64,000 nt of DNA from Larix kaempferi (taxonomy: Eukaryota; Streptophyta; Pinopsida; Pinales; Pinaceae), in contig BSBM01000299.1 in assembly GCA_027924585.1 (NCBI GenBank), positions 29,736,501 to 29,800,500 of the forward strand, given 5' to 3'. A program made the position numbers and the translations under genes. Shown here piece by piece: positions 1 to 10,762 of this stretch. Every line of letters starts with the position of its first letter. Positions within the stretch are counted from its first letter, which is position 1. The notes beneath the pieces were generated by a model. The model was given only the letters and a program-made list of their open reading frames with translations, had not been told where the DNA came from and did no database searches.

Positions 1-243
1 TACCCGCATGCAGTAGTGTAAACAGAGGCGGGTAGACACGGGCAGAGCTAAGCTCACCCGCGGGTAGGGAAAAGCAAATGGGAAAACAAAGAGTCCAATG
101 GCTCAAAAAAACCCAGTTTTCTATAGTGTATCTCAATGGCCAATCAGTGACACAGAGATTCGATAAACAACAACTCTAAATAAGGACTAATGCTCAAAAA
201 TCCCCAAAAATGGATGTTCTCCCTAGCAGAGTCACCATATTTG
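1..243 (-). other. Leader fragment of non-coding LTR element, cut by window edge
   Basis: This stretch resembles 2170-2404 and carries the same primer-binding-like motif on the minus strand (218-237, TGGTGACTCTGCTAGGGAGA, against TGGCGACTCCGCTAGGGAGA at 2381-2400). It is therefore the leader that follows LTR copy A when read leftwards. No coding capacity is visible. The element continues past the window edge. Confidence 0.55.
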
Positions 244-1169
244 TGTTGGAGAAAACTTCCTATGGCTTGGGGTAGACCACAACAGACAGCTGACTACCAA
301 AAATTAACTCAATTCTCAATGCTTTGCTATATAAATGACAATGCTAAGATAATGAAGAACATAACCAACCTCGATCCAAATGTTTGGTGTAGATCCCCAT
401 TGGAGCCTTCAATCAGTGCACTTGAACCTGCAAATTAGTCTTGACAGCCAATATACAATAGGTGCATATAATATATAAATGATATTAACATCATCAATAG
501 CAACGGTCCGTGATATTATAAGTAAATGCATCCCAATGTAATATAAACAACATTCACAACATTAATGGACGAGAATATGAGTATTTCTATTAATAAATAA
601 CAAGAAGTACAATGTGATAAGACCTCTTGTTGGCAACCAATCTGAACTAAGATCTGGGTCAATCCACTTGTGCCTCCACCACTTCAATCCTCCATGGAAT
701 GGAAAAATCAAACTATGATAGGAGTTTGGAAGGTGAACATAAAGGGTTCACAACTACAAGGAGCAATGAGTGTAGACTCAAGATAGGGGAAAAATCCACT
801 AGATTTCTCTTGCTCTCTTACCTCCTCCCATCCATAAGCCATATGTGCTCAATATACAGTCCTCTCAAAGGTAAGTGAAAGGACACATCGAGGCGTTTCG
901 GAGAAAATGGAGGGTCAAAGGTCACCCAATGACCGCTTTTTGGGAGTAAAAAGTAATTAACTAGTGATTTTTACCATTTTACATGCTACCAGCGGGCTAT
1001 AGTCACGCAACTCGTGGGTACGCCCGCTGTAGTGATGCAACTAGTGTACAGGGGAAAAAATAGGGAAAATAGTGTGTCTGAAGGATATAAAGTGGATCTG
1101 AGTCGGTAAAATTGATCCTGTAGGCCAAAGAGTGTTGATGCTCACAAGGTGGAAGATTACGTTGTAACA
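244..1169 (-). repeat. LTR copy A of non-coding element
   Basis: About 926 bp, similar along its length to 2405-3354 but clearly diverged. Shared blocks include the text around GGCTTGGGGTA, the AAGTGAAAGG block and the AATGACCGCTTTTTGG block. On the minus strand it begins TGTTAC and ends in CA, as LTRs do. There is no ORF of note inside. Edges were set by where similarity to copy B stops and by the TG/CA ends. Confidence 0.6.
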
Positions 1170-2404
1170 CTAGGTAAGGAAACTAAGGTCACCACATATA
1201 ACCAATGCTCAGGGGAATAGTCGCAGGTGGGATCCTCCATATGGGCAGGGTAGCTAAGCCCGAAACTCAAAAGGGTAAATTCCCTCAAGAGTACCTAGAT
1301 ACGAAAAAATCCTGGATATATCTCCCATGTTCAGCAAGTATTGGAGGGCTATCTCTGCAAGCTACCTCCTGTGACCTTGTGCTTAAATATGGTGTGAGTA
1401 GAGCCTCCTAAGAACACCGATGTATACCATGGGTTTAACCACTCCCTCATCAGGCACATAATGTTTGTTTGATAGTATTAGATTGTTTACTCCCACAGGT
1501 TCTATTCCAAGACTCTACAACCTATACTTGTTGGTGCGCCCTAGAAAATAAAAACGTTCTAATCAATTTTAATTAACCGTTAATTTTATTGGATGTGCTT
1601 ACTCAAAGGAATATGGCCATGAAACTAGTGATATGAAATGACTCAATAATATGCACACCATGAAAACACTAGACTCGTCTTCCAATAGAAATATAAATGC
1701 GACTAAATGAAATTCAAACCACAGTCTCTTCTTCAGAAATAAAATGAAATCTCTCTACAAGATTCCATGCCCAATCAAGCCCTAATGCAGTCACAAGCAC
1801 TCAAATGCAAAATGCAAGTACAAAAACAAAACAAAAATTGTATTTTCAATATAAATAAATGAAAATGCAGCTAGAATCAATACTTTTCAGAAAAAATATG
1901 CAGAGAATGCAATGCAGATAACCCAACAACCCAAAAAGTAAGACTCAACTAAGAAAAAGAGTTATAAAAAAGGAAAAGGGCTAAAAAGCAAATTTCTCAA
2001 AAACAAAGAAAGAGGAGCTTCCAGTCACTAAAAAGGAAAGAAAAAGTTAGTATACAGGCCCAGCAAGACTCAGGAACACCCAGAACTCACCCAAAATCAA
2101 CTAAACACTAGAAACAAGGCTAACACCGAGTTGTATGCAACGGTTCAATGAACAGTAGCATATGTACGTGGGCTAGTTCAAGAACAGTCACGTGTATATG
2201 TGGGTAAACCACAACAAAGTCGCGTAGAGGGAAGGATAGGTGAACAAAAATGAGTCAAAAATCCAAGAAACTCAGGATTTTTTCTATATAAATCCTGACA
2301 ACCAACTAGCTACACAGAAACCCAAAAGAACAACGAACCAAAACAAGGAAATTTTTCCCAAAAGACCCCAAACGGAGGCTTCTCCCTAGCGGAGTCGCCA
2401 TTTT
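1170..2404 (-). other. Short non-coding internal region between LTR copies A and B
   Basis: A 1.2-kb A-rich region with no retroelement protein recognisable in any frame. Read on the minus strand it starts with a primer-binding-like motif just after LTR B. With two LTRs and no genes, the unit resembles the non-autonomous TRIM/LARD class, which must use proteins of other elements. I could not see a clear polypurine tract before LTR A. Confidence 0.5.
2381..2400 (-). promoter_or_regulatory. Primer-binding-site-like motif
   Basis: Minus strand TGGCGACTCCGCTAGGGAGA lies 4 bases after the LTR end (GTAACA). Motifs of the TGGCGACTC type follow the 5' LTR in several plant Ty3/gypsy lineages and bind a tRNA primer for reverse transcription. 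The tRNA was not identified. It fixes the element orientation as minus. Confidence 0.5.
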
Positions 2405-3354
2405 TGTTACGGATAAAAAATTCCTATGGCTTGGGGTATACCACAATAGAAAAATGGAATTGAGAAATAAACTCACTTTCCAACATATGTTATATAAATG
2501 TAAATGCTAATAAACACAATAAAGGACCTACCTCAACCGGACGTCCGATGAAGAATTTCGTTGAGCTTTCGAATCACAACACTTGGACCTACAGCTTAGC
2601 CTCAACAATAAGCGCAAACAAGTGTATATGATATATAGAAGAGGTCAGCATATACAATAGCATAATCCATGATATATATAAGAAAATGTACCCAATGATA
2701 ATAAATGATCATTCACAATATAAATGGACGAGAAAATGAGTATTTATATTAATGTAAACAGGAATTACAAGATACAACCTCCTGTTGGAAACTCATCTGA
2801 ACCAAGAACTAAGTCCCTCCACTTGTGCCTCCACCACTTCAATCCCCCATACAATGGCAAACTCACGAGTAAAAGAACAAATCGTTCACAAAATATGAAC
2901 GAGTTTGGGAGGTGAACATAAATGGTTCACAACAACTAGGATCAATGGATATAGACTTAACCAATAGAAATCAAGGAAAAATTTTGGTAGAGTTTTGATG
3001 CTCTTATCTTTCTCCTCCTTCTATGCATCACAATAGCTCAATATATAACCCTCCAAAGGAAAGTGAAAGGTTGGATCGAGTCGTTTCAAGATACATGGAA
3101 GGCCAAAGATCACAATGGCCGCTTTTTGGAGTGAAAAATAGAGATTTTACTTTTATTTACCAAAAATAGATGTACACTCGCTGTAGTAATGCAACAAGCG
3201 TATATGCGAGGTGTATTGAAGCAAATCGCGTACATGAAGAAAAATAGGGAAAAATGGGTTCAAAGAGAATGAAATATATGGCTATGGGTCTTCAAATGGG
3301 TAAGGGAGGCCAAGGAGTGCTAATGTTCACAAGGTGGCAAAATATGGTGTAACA
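2405..3354 (-). repeat. LTR copy B of non-coding element
   Basis: About 950 bp, the 5' LTR of the minus-strand unit. Ends are TGTTAC and GTAACA, a 6-bp terminal inverted repeat. The sequence is similar to copy A throughout, with many substitutions and small indels, so the pair is old. Confidence 0.6.
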
Positions 3355-3379
3355 AATAACCTTTGATCTCGAAAAAGGT

Positions 3380-4210
3380 GATCTACGACTACCGTCATCA
3401 GTCGCATTTCAAGTTCCATTTACGATAAAAAAACGTCATGATCCATCGTTGTATCATCGACGAACACACATCCACTTGCGTCATGTACGCAAAAGTATGC
3501 AAACAATTAGGATCTCTTAAGCTGGTCCCATCATCTATCACTCTTCGCGCGTATGATGAGATACCATCCAACCAAAAGGATTGTACCAAAATGTCCCCAT
3601 AGAGTTTGGGGGCAAGATGGTTATGATCGATATCAAAGTAGTCAATGTTGAAGTCGACTACAACATCCTCTTGGCGCATATTTACATGTACGCCATGAAG
3701 GAGGTATCCTCCTAGGTCTTTTGTGTCAAGGTGTTTATTTTAAATGGGAAGGTAGTTACTCTCGACTAGCTTAATGACTATGACCCTAATACAACAAGAA
3801 ACCCCAACATTTTCCTACCGACTGTACTGGGCGATGATCAACCATATGTTGACATTTCCCCCGCTATGTACAAGGACTCAAATTTGTTAGGAGTATACTC
3901 AGGACCACCACCAAAGATCCCTACATCGACCGATGGCCTAATGTGCACAATTTTCACCACTGAAAATGGAGCCTTCTCCACCTCAACATCAGCATCAACA
4001 CCACCGCTTAGTCATCGCATTGAACAAACATTGAGTCCATTGGTACCACCAAGTTTTCAAATCCCATTCTTCTATCCTCCCACCGGTGTACAAGGTACAT
4101 TGGTTATGGCTCAATTAACTCTACCTGGGATAACTTTAGGAATACCGATATGGTACCTCACACCACCATACCCAGAGATGGATTCCAAACCTGTTTCCCA
4201 TTACGATTTT
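3380..4210 (+). pseudogene. Ty3/gypsy aspartic protease region, decayed
   Basis: Plus-strand reading in shifting frames gives the familiar protease-to-RT linker of Tat/Ogre-like Ty3/gypsy elements. A decayed active-site segment with a VCKQLG tail lies near 3451-3515, then LVPSSITLRAYDEIPSNQ, then VDYNILLAHIYMYAMKEV near 3650-3705, then SPAMYKDSNLLGVYSGPPP near 3860-3910. These match the family order (active site, flap region, DYNxLLGRxW-like segment). Stops and frameshifts break the gene, and GRPW has become AHIY. A proline-rich stretch runs to 4210, where a copia LTR interrupts it. Antisense ORFs here are shadows. Confidence 0.65.
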
Positions 4211-4810
4211 TGTTACAAAAACAGGATCGTAGAGCAATAAAAATAAACAAGATGCAAATATAAATCACATAAAACACATTACAAGAGAGACACCAATATA
4301 ACATGGTTCACCCAAGATGGGTTATTTCCACACAAAAATTGCCAATCCTTATTATTATACCATCCAACAAATGAAGGGATACAACCTGCAACACATCCGC
4401 TGCAACTTCTTCTTCACTCTCTCACAGTCTCTCTCACACAATCAAACATCTTTACAATGCTACAATACACATCCATATTACACTTACTTCCTTTTAAAGA
4501 GCGATTAGCATGGGAAAATACTATGGATCACCCAATACCATGGGCCCATAAATCACCCATTATTGACCAAGTCATGACTATGAAATTAAAAAAATTTACA
4601 AGGCATTTTTTTCGAAATTTTTTCTATAGGGGCACTTCCACCAAACCCCCTCTAGGGGGGGATCCCAAGCTAGTCGCTGCCCCCACTTGACCTGCCATGG
4701 AAAATATTTGGGGGGGGGAAGCCCTCCCCAAACCCCCGGTCATGGGCTAGGATCTAGACACGACTGAAACAGGACCTCTTAATAAGGAAGATCATGCTCC
4801 ACAACCAACA
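4211..4810 (-). repeat. 3' LTR of the minus-strand copia element
   Basis: 600 bp. On the minus strand it begins TGTTGGTTGTGG and ends GTAACA. It aligns with 8910-9513. It contains G- and C-run inverted repeats near 4640-4740 that could fold as hairpins. Confidence 0.8.
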
Positions 4811-4824
4811 ATATCCCACTTGGA
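4811..4824 (-). other. Polypurine tract of the copia element
   Basis: Minus strand CCAAGTGGGATAT lies directly before the 3' LTR. Copia elements typically have an AAGTGGGAGAT-like tract here, which primes plus-strand DNA synthesis. Confidence 0.65.
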
Positions 4825-4999
4825 GACTGAACACATCAAATCCACAACTACTACACTTGTTGGACTATGCTCTGAACCTTGGATCTGGAAAATTTATCAT
4901 CTTGACCTTCATTCTTGAAGGCCAATTGAAACCGAGTAGGAACTCAGCTTTTCTCTGGTTACTACCTTTGTCAACATGTCTGCAGGATTATGGCTAGTG

Positions 5000-6600
5000 T
5001 GTATCTTTTCCAGCTTCAACGGTTCATCTTCCAGAATAGATCGTATGAAATGGCACTCTGGATGTCACTATACAACCTGCTATTCTCCTGCTTCTTACCC
5101 AATTCCTCCATGAACCTCTACAACCAAATCCTCTCTTTATTAGTCTTTGTAGCAGCAACATACTTTGCTTCCATTGTTGATAGTGCAACAACCTTTTGTA
5201 GTTTCTAAATCCAACTTATTTTTGTTCCACCTATAGTAAATACATACCTCATGGTGCTCCTCCCGCTATCTTTATCACCTACCATATTTGCATCAACATA
5301 TCCATGTAGAACAGTGTATGAACCTCCAAAACATAATGCTTGAGTGGTTTTCCCTCTCAAATAACTAAGAATCCAATGTACGGCCTTCTCATATACCTGC
5401 TCACAACTCCCACTATGTGTGCAATATATGCTATTGTGTACACCATGGCATACATCAAGCTACCAATTGTTGATGAATAGGGAACCCTGGACATGTAATC
5501 TATCTCTTCCTATGTCTTGGGACACATCTCCTTACTTAGTTTGAAATGGTTGGCGAAAGGTGTACTAATAGGTTTTGCATTTTGCATTCTAAACCTCTCC
5601 AACATCTTTTGTATGTGCTCACCCTGAGATGATGTCAATTTGCGGTTTTCCCTGTCTCTTTTTATTCTCATACCAAGGATTTGCTTTGCAGCACCCAAAT
5701 CCTTCATCGCAAATGAATTAGCTAACTTCTTTTTTTAGCACATTTATATCCTGCATATTAGACCTTTCAACAAGCATGTCATCCACATTCAATAACAAGA
5801 AAATATATCTTCCATTATCTAGCCTCTTGAAATAAACACAGTGGTCAGAATGGAATCTACTATAACCTTATTATGTCATAAACCTTTCAAATTTAAAATA
5901 CAACTTCCTTGGAGCTTGCTTCAGGCCATACAAGCTCTTCTTCAACCTGCATACCAAATTCTCCTTCCCTTTGACCTCATACCCCTGTGGTTGCTGCATA
6001 TAAATCTCTTTCTCCAAAACTCCATGGAGAAAGGTTGTTCTTACATCTAACTGTTTAAAGATGGAAATATTTACGGCCACTAGACTTAAAATAGTTCTAA
6101 TTGAATTCATTTTAACAACATGAGAAAATATTTCATCAAAATATATACCTTTATTCTGTGCAAACCCCTTTACAACAAGTCTTGCCTTGTACCAATTCTT
6201 CCCTCCATCTTCTTCCTTCAACATGTAAACCTATTTTTTATGCAATGCTCTTTACAACATGAAAAATTATTTCATCAAAATATATACCTTTATTCTGTGC
6301 AAACCCCTTTACAACAAGTCTTGCCTTGTAGCACTTCTTCCCTCCATCTTCTTCCTTCAACATGTAAACCTATTTTTTATGCAATGCTCTTTACCAGCAG
6401 GAAACTAAACCAAATCCTAAGTCTATTTTCTTACCAATGATTCCATCTCCTCATTCATGCCTTGCTCCCACTTCTTTTTAGTACCTGCATTGCTTCTTCA
6501 TAACATTATGGTTAACCAGAATCAATCATCAATAAATAATATAGTGAAGGAGAGAATCATTCAGGAGGTCTACTTAACCTGGTAGATCTTCTAACACTTA
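5000..6600 (-). pseudogene. copia reverse transcriptase and RNase H, broken
   Basis: The RT region reads KARLVVKGFAQNKGIYFDE, then QLDVRTTFLHG, then SLYGLKQAPR (6224-5900). The core reads LLNVDDMLV near 5790, where the usual YVDD has Asn for Tyr. MKDLGAAKQILGMRI follows (5707-5510), then RNase H with STMEAKYVAA and a SDIQSAIH stretch down to about 5000. Stops and frameshifts are frequent. A 139-bp tandem duplication (6115-6392) lies inside the RT and shifts the frame. The enzyme would have copied element RNA into DNA in virus-like particles. Confidence 0.85.
6115..6392. repeat. 139-bp tandem duplication inside RT
   Basis: Two adjacent copies (6115-6253, 6254-6392) share long identical runs, for example from TTTCATCAAAATATATACC at 6131 and 6270, so the period is 139. 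Few differences separate them, so the duplication is younger than much of the element decay. 139 is not a multiple of three, so it breaks the frame. Confidence 0.85.
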
Positions 6601-7720
6601 CAGGAGTTTGAGGTACCTATTGTTGTTCTTGACTTTCTAGTATATTTGAAACTTCATTTTCTTTGATTTCATCAAGCATTGTGTACTCTGTGTTTTCTTT
6701 TTCTTGTTTCTTTCCCTGCATCTGGTCTTTATACATGACCTTTTCATTGAATATCACCTTTCTAATCCTAATTATTTTGTTATTTTCATAATCCCATAAG
6801 CGATAACGAAAACCATCAACCCTATATCCAATAAAGGTACATTTCTTGGATTTAGCCTCAAGCTTTGTTCTATTTTCATTATCAATATGGACAAATGCTT
6901 TACAACCAAAATTTCTCAGAAAAGAGTAGTTTACATTTTTACCTGTCCCTGCCTCCTCAGGAATACCACCATCCAAAGCACTTTAAGGCCCTCTATTTAT
7001 TAAGTAAACAACAATATCTTCATCATCTACCCAAAACGGTAAGGGAAACCCTGCATGAAATCTCATACACCTTGCATGCTCCATGATTGTTATGTTCATT
7101 CTTTCTAACACACCATTTTCTTGTGGTGTTCCTCAGAATGCCTTCTCTCTACGAATCCCATGGTATAAACAGTAACTATCAAACTCATTTCTACAATATT
7201 CACCTCCATTATCATATCTGAGACACTTTAACCTTTTTCCTGTCTCATTCTCAACCAAAGCTTTCCATTTCTTAAAAGTAGAAAACACATCATATTTCTG
7301 CCTAATGCAATAAACCCAAGTTTTTCTAGTTGCATCATCAATAAAAGTAACATAATAACAAGAGCCACCAAGAGATTGTACCTGAGCAAATCCTCATACA
7401 TCTGTCTGTACAAGCTCTAAATTTTCACTCTTCTTAGTTTTCCCAACCCTGAGAAATTTGACTCTCTTTTGTTTTCTATAAACACAATTCTCACATAAAT
7501 CCAAAAATATCTGTTTTAGATCTGGCAGCAACTTCCTTGAGTGGAGAATATATATCCCCTTCTCAATCATGTGGCAAAACTTGTGATGCCACAATGTTGT
7601 ATCTATTTCTGTGGAAGATAAAGAGATAGAACAATCAGTATTATGAGGACATAAATACAACGTACATATCCTGTCTCCTTTTGCTATCACCATTGATCCT
7701 TTAGTGATCTTCCACCACAT
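6600..7720 (-). pseudogene. copia integrase, broken
   Basis: The GAG-pre-integrase zinc module is seen at 7720-7394 (LWHHKFCHM, then CENC). The core follows with FIDDATRKTW, LRYDNGGEY and QENGVLERMN, so the D, D, E residues of the catalytic triad can all be read, across stop codons. The C-terminal part at 6976-6617 reads FLRNFGCKAFVHID and KCTFIGY, conserved in copia integrases. The enzyme would insert the cDNA into the host genome. ORFs on the plus strand here are shadows. Confidence 0.85.
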
Positions 7721-7780
7721 TTATCCAAACGTAGATAAATAGCCACCATTTTCCAACTACCCTGTTGAGATCATATTTAT

Positions 7781-8026
7781 TTACATAGTAGGAATATGCC
7801 TTACATATTTTAGCATCCATTCACCATTCTTTAAATTTATCCATACCTTAGCCATTCCAACAATTTTACATGGTTCATCATCACCTAATAAAACATGTCC
7901 AAAATCACCTGGAACATAATCATGAAAGAATTTCCTATGGGGTGTAGCATGACATGAAGCCCTTGAATCTGCTACCCAGTAATCACTAGTATTATCTAAA
8001 GGAATAATCAAGGCATCTTGTAACAC
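7781..8026 (-). pseudogene. copia aspartic protease, active site lost
   Basis: The reading frame contains YWVADSRASCHATP where copia proteases have W-x-x-DSGAS-x-H. The Gly of the DSG catalytic triplet is Arg, so the enzyme could not work as written. It lies between the zinc knuckle and integrase as expected. Confidence 0.8.
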
Positions 8027-8080
8027 ATCACCTACTACATTTGATTTCTAAGTAGTCTCTCAATGTCCATCCCCTTTATT

Positions 8081-8847
8081 CTATAGAGATATGCGGTCTT
8101 TCTTCATTTGTCCTTTATTTTCACAGTTCCAGCACTTTATCTTTCCCAATTTGGACTTGGATTTTCCCTTCCTGGACTTGTTGTGTTTACCTGGGCTCTT
8201 TCCTCTCCCCCGTTGTCTTCCTCTGCTCTCCATGGTCAATGCATTACCTAATGTCTCACCTGTTCTTTTCCTTCGCATTTCCTCTCTAAGATTAAAATCA
8301 ACAACATCATCAAATTTCAAATTGTTTGAACCAAAGACAAGTTACTTATAGCCACGACCAAGCCATTCCAGCTTTCTGGCAATGAACACAAAATTAGAAG
8401 AACCCTAACCTCATCATCAAAGTTCACTTTTACAGAACTTAGCTGATTTGTAATCGTATTAAATTAATTTAAATTATCAGCAATAGATGAACCTTTTGAC
8501 ATCTTCATATTAAATAAACACTTCATTAGAAATACCTTGTTGGAGGCCGAGGGTTTTTCATACAGCTTACACAATGCGCTCATCAGACCCTCTATTGTCT
8601 TTTCTTTTGAAATATTGAAATCCACCGATGAAGCCAGGCACAGTCGTATTGTTCACAGTGCCCTTCTTCCAAGAACCTCCGATTCTTCATCCTTCATAGT
8701 CACCGGTTGTTTTTTTTTCCCTCCCAACAGTAGGAATAGATCCTTCTGGTACAGATAGTCCTCCATTTGCATATTCCATAACTGGTATTTTTGGCCGTTA
8801 AATTTCTCGACGTTAAAATTCTTTCTCCCGTCATTGCTCCAACTCAA
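8081..8847 (-). pseudogene. copia gag with degenerate zinc knuckle
   Basis: The gag begins at an ATG at 8847 (MSWSNDGRKNFNVEKFNG) and shows the YQLWNMQMEDYL stretch typical of copia gag, where W-x-x-x-M-x-x-x-L is conserved. The middle (8650-8321) carries stops. The tail at 8320-8081 is basic and ends in a knuckle CWNCENKGQMKKDR, where the expected His and last Cys of CX2CX4HX4C are Gln and Arg. Gag would form the particle and bind element RNA. Confidence 0.8.
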
Positions 8848-8895
8848 ACCAGGAACCTTTCTTTCCTACGAGTTTATATTCCAAATATACCTTTG

Positions 8896-8907
8896 GCTCT
8901 GATACCA
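8896..8907 (-). promoter_or_regulatory. Primer binding site, initiator-Met tRNA type
   Basis: Minus strand TGGTATCAGAGC lies 2 bases after the 5' LTR end. This is the classic plant copia PBS, complementary to the 3' end of initiator methionine tRNA. Confidence 0.9.
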
Positions 8908-8909
8908 AT

Positions 8910-9513
8910 TGTTAGAAAAACAGGATCACAGAGCAATAACAATAAACAAGATGAAAATATAAATCACAGAAAACACATTACAAGAGAGACACAAATATAA
9001 CGTGGTTCACCCAAGATGGGATACATCCACACAAAAATTGTCAATCCTTATTACTATACCATCCAACAAATGAAGGGATACAACCTGTAGCACATCCATT
9101 GTAACTTCCTCTTCACTCTCTCACAATCTCTCTCACACAATCAAATATAATTACAATGCCACAATACATAGCCGTATTACAATGCCTTCATTTTAAAGAG
9201 AAATTACCATGGAAAAATACTATGGAACACCCAATACCATGGGCCCATAAATCACCCATTATTGACTAAATCATGACTATGAAATTACAACATTTTACAA
9301 GGCATTTTTTCCAAAAATTTCGCTATGGGGGCATTTCCCCTGAACCCCCGCCAGGGGGGGGTCCCAAACTAGTCAATACGCACCCCTGGACCCCCCATGG
9401 CGACTATTTGGGGGGGGGGGGGAATCCCCCAAACCCCCCCTATCATGGTATGGGATCCCGACATGGCTGAAACACGACCTCTGAATAAGGAAGATAGGGA
9501 TCCAAAACCAACA
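8910..9513 (-). repeat. 5' LTR of the minus-strand copia element
   Basis: 604 bp, paired with 4211-4810. Minus strand begins TGTTGGTTTTGG and ends CTAACA. It holds a G12-type run near 9411-9424 followed by C-runs at 9425-9438, forming an inverted repeat. Confidence 0.8.
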
Positions 9514-9834
9514 AGTTTGTCCATGTTTCAGCTTCTACACCTATGAATCCCGTAACACATTAATTTATGACAGCCCCACCTATGACATCCAAAATGAAAC
9601 CAAAATCGGTCGGTGCTAAGACCACCAATGGGGGAACCAAACAACCAAAGTTGAAAGGTCCCCTATTACCTAACCCACCATCCAATTCAATAGAAACCGC
9701 TAAGCCTAATGCAGGGGGCAACAACCAGCAGGATTTAAAATCCCCAGTTATGATCAATACTCCCATTAAAAGGGTTACACCGTTGTGTTCTCTCTGCAGG
9801 AAGCAAGGCCACGCAACCAAATTATGTCATAGTT
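9514..9834 (+). pseudogene. Zinc-knuckle protein fragment, probably Ty3/gypsy
   Basis: The plus frame is open from about 9567 and rich in Pro, Lys and Asn. It ends in CSLCRKQGHATKLC, a perfect CX2CX4HX4C zinc knuckle. It could continue the gypsy relic at 3380-4210 across the copia insertion, but a knuckle after a protease is not the usual order, so it may be another element. It stops where the gypsy copy to its right begins, near 9835. Confidence 0.5.
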
Positions 9835-9837
9835 TGC

Positions 9838-10762
9838 GTGCTTGGCTCTGCTGATTTCCCATCAATTCCTGAACCTGATTGCCCCAATCCCATATGGGCT
9901 ACCAATGTCTTGACCTCCTCCACAGCTTGGATTACGGTCAACTGCAGTTGTTCTTGCTTGGCTTCTTTCTTAGCGCGAGTCTCTTCCCATGCTTCCTGCA
10001 CTTTGGTTGCAATGGTATCGCAATCATCGGGATGTAGTTACGGCCCGAGCTTGGTTTTTTCAGCATTTCTTTTTGTATGTCGGCCCTGTGCTTGCGAGGG
10101 GCCTTCAATGGATTTTCTGTTTACTGCTGATGAGGTGGAATGTTGACTCTATGCGTCATCCTTTTCTTCCTCAATGGGAGTTCCAGCTGGTAGGCTGCCC
10201 TTGTTTCCCTTCTTTGTTGTTGTTTCTTCTTTGTCTTCTTGATTTGTTTGGGTATCTTATTCATCGGTGTCTTTTACATCGATCTTCTCCCGAAGGGGTT
10301 CTACATTATGCTCGTAGTTTGATGCATCATCACATGAAGCGGGGACTCTCCATTCGGGCTCCCATCATTCCATGATTCCCTCGATTTCCTGCTTATCCAG
10401 TCGGTAAAAGCCTAGATACCATAAATCATGCTCTGTTATGTCACCTCTTGGCTGAATGAATATTTGGTGCCTTTTCGCTTGAAACCTGATGATGCAGGTG
10501 TATTCATTAGCTAGTGGTTTAGAAACACGTGGTGTTTCCATAATTGCTTCACGCAACTGGTGATAGTAAACATAAAATACTTCATTCCTTTGCCACTGCC
10601 TAGACGCCTTTGGGCTCGCCCATAGATTGGCAAAGCACGTTCCTCAGCCTTGTCGGCTAAAGTGGCAGCTCCCTGGTAATTCTCTGGCTCCTTCCAGCCT
10701 ACAAGGGCTATCAACACTAGCAGCCAACTAAAATGGAACGGTGTTCCATCATCTTGGGTATC
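9838..10762 (-). pseudogene. Accessory ORF of gypsy element, middle and C-terminal part
   Basis: This continues the reading of 11728-10763 after an in-frame stop at about 10760. FHFSWLLVLIALVGWKEPE comes right after it, and a basic low-complexity stretch near 10200-10240 follows. From 10240 to 9838 it is the same sequence as 19195-19560 on the plus strand, where the rest of the ORF is kept. It is broken by stops, and the last third of the protein is missing at the 9835 edge. Confidence 0.65.

Larger units (their letters stand above)
4211..9513 (-). mobile_element. Full-length Ty1/copia retrotransposon, dead
   Basis: A 5303-bp element on the minus strand with two LTRs of about 600 bp (8910-9513 as 5', 4211-4810 as 3'), an initiator-Met-type PBS, and gag, protease, integrase, RT and RNase H in the copia order, then a purine-rich tract. 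Every gene has stops or lost catalytic residues. Flanking pentamers are ATTTT (4206-4210) and AGTTT (9514-9518), a 4/5 match that may be a decayed target duplication. It interrupts the gypsy relic to its left. Confidence 0.85.

Noticed and set aside
5841-6440. Plus-strand ORFs over the copia RT
   Set aside because: They are antisense shadows of the minus-strand RT; the 139-bp duplication makes one look longer.
9567-9854. Free-standing zinc-finger host gene
   Set aside because: A single CX2CX4HX4C knuckle after a Lys/Pro-rich stretch is typical of retroelement nucleocapsids.
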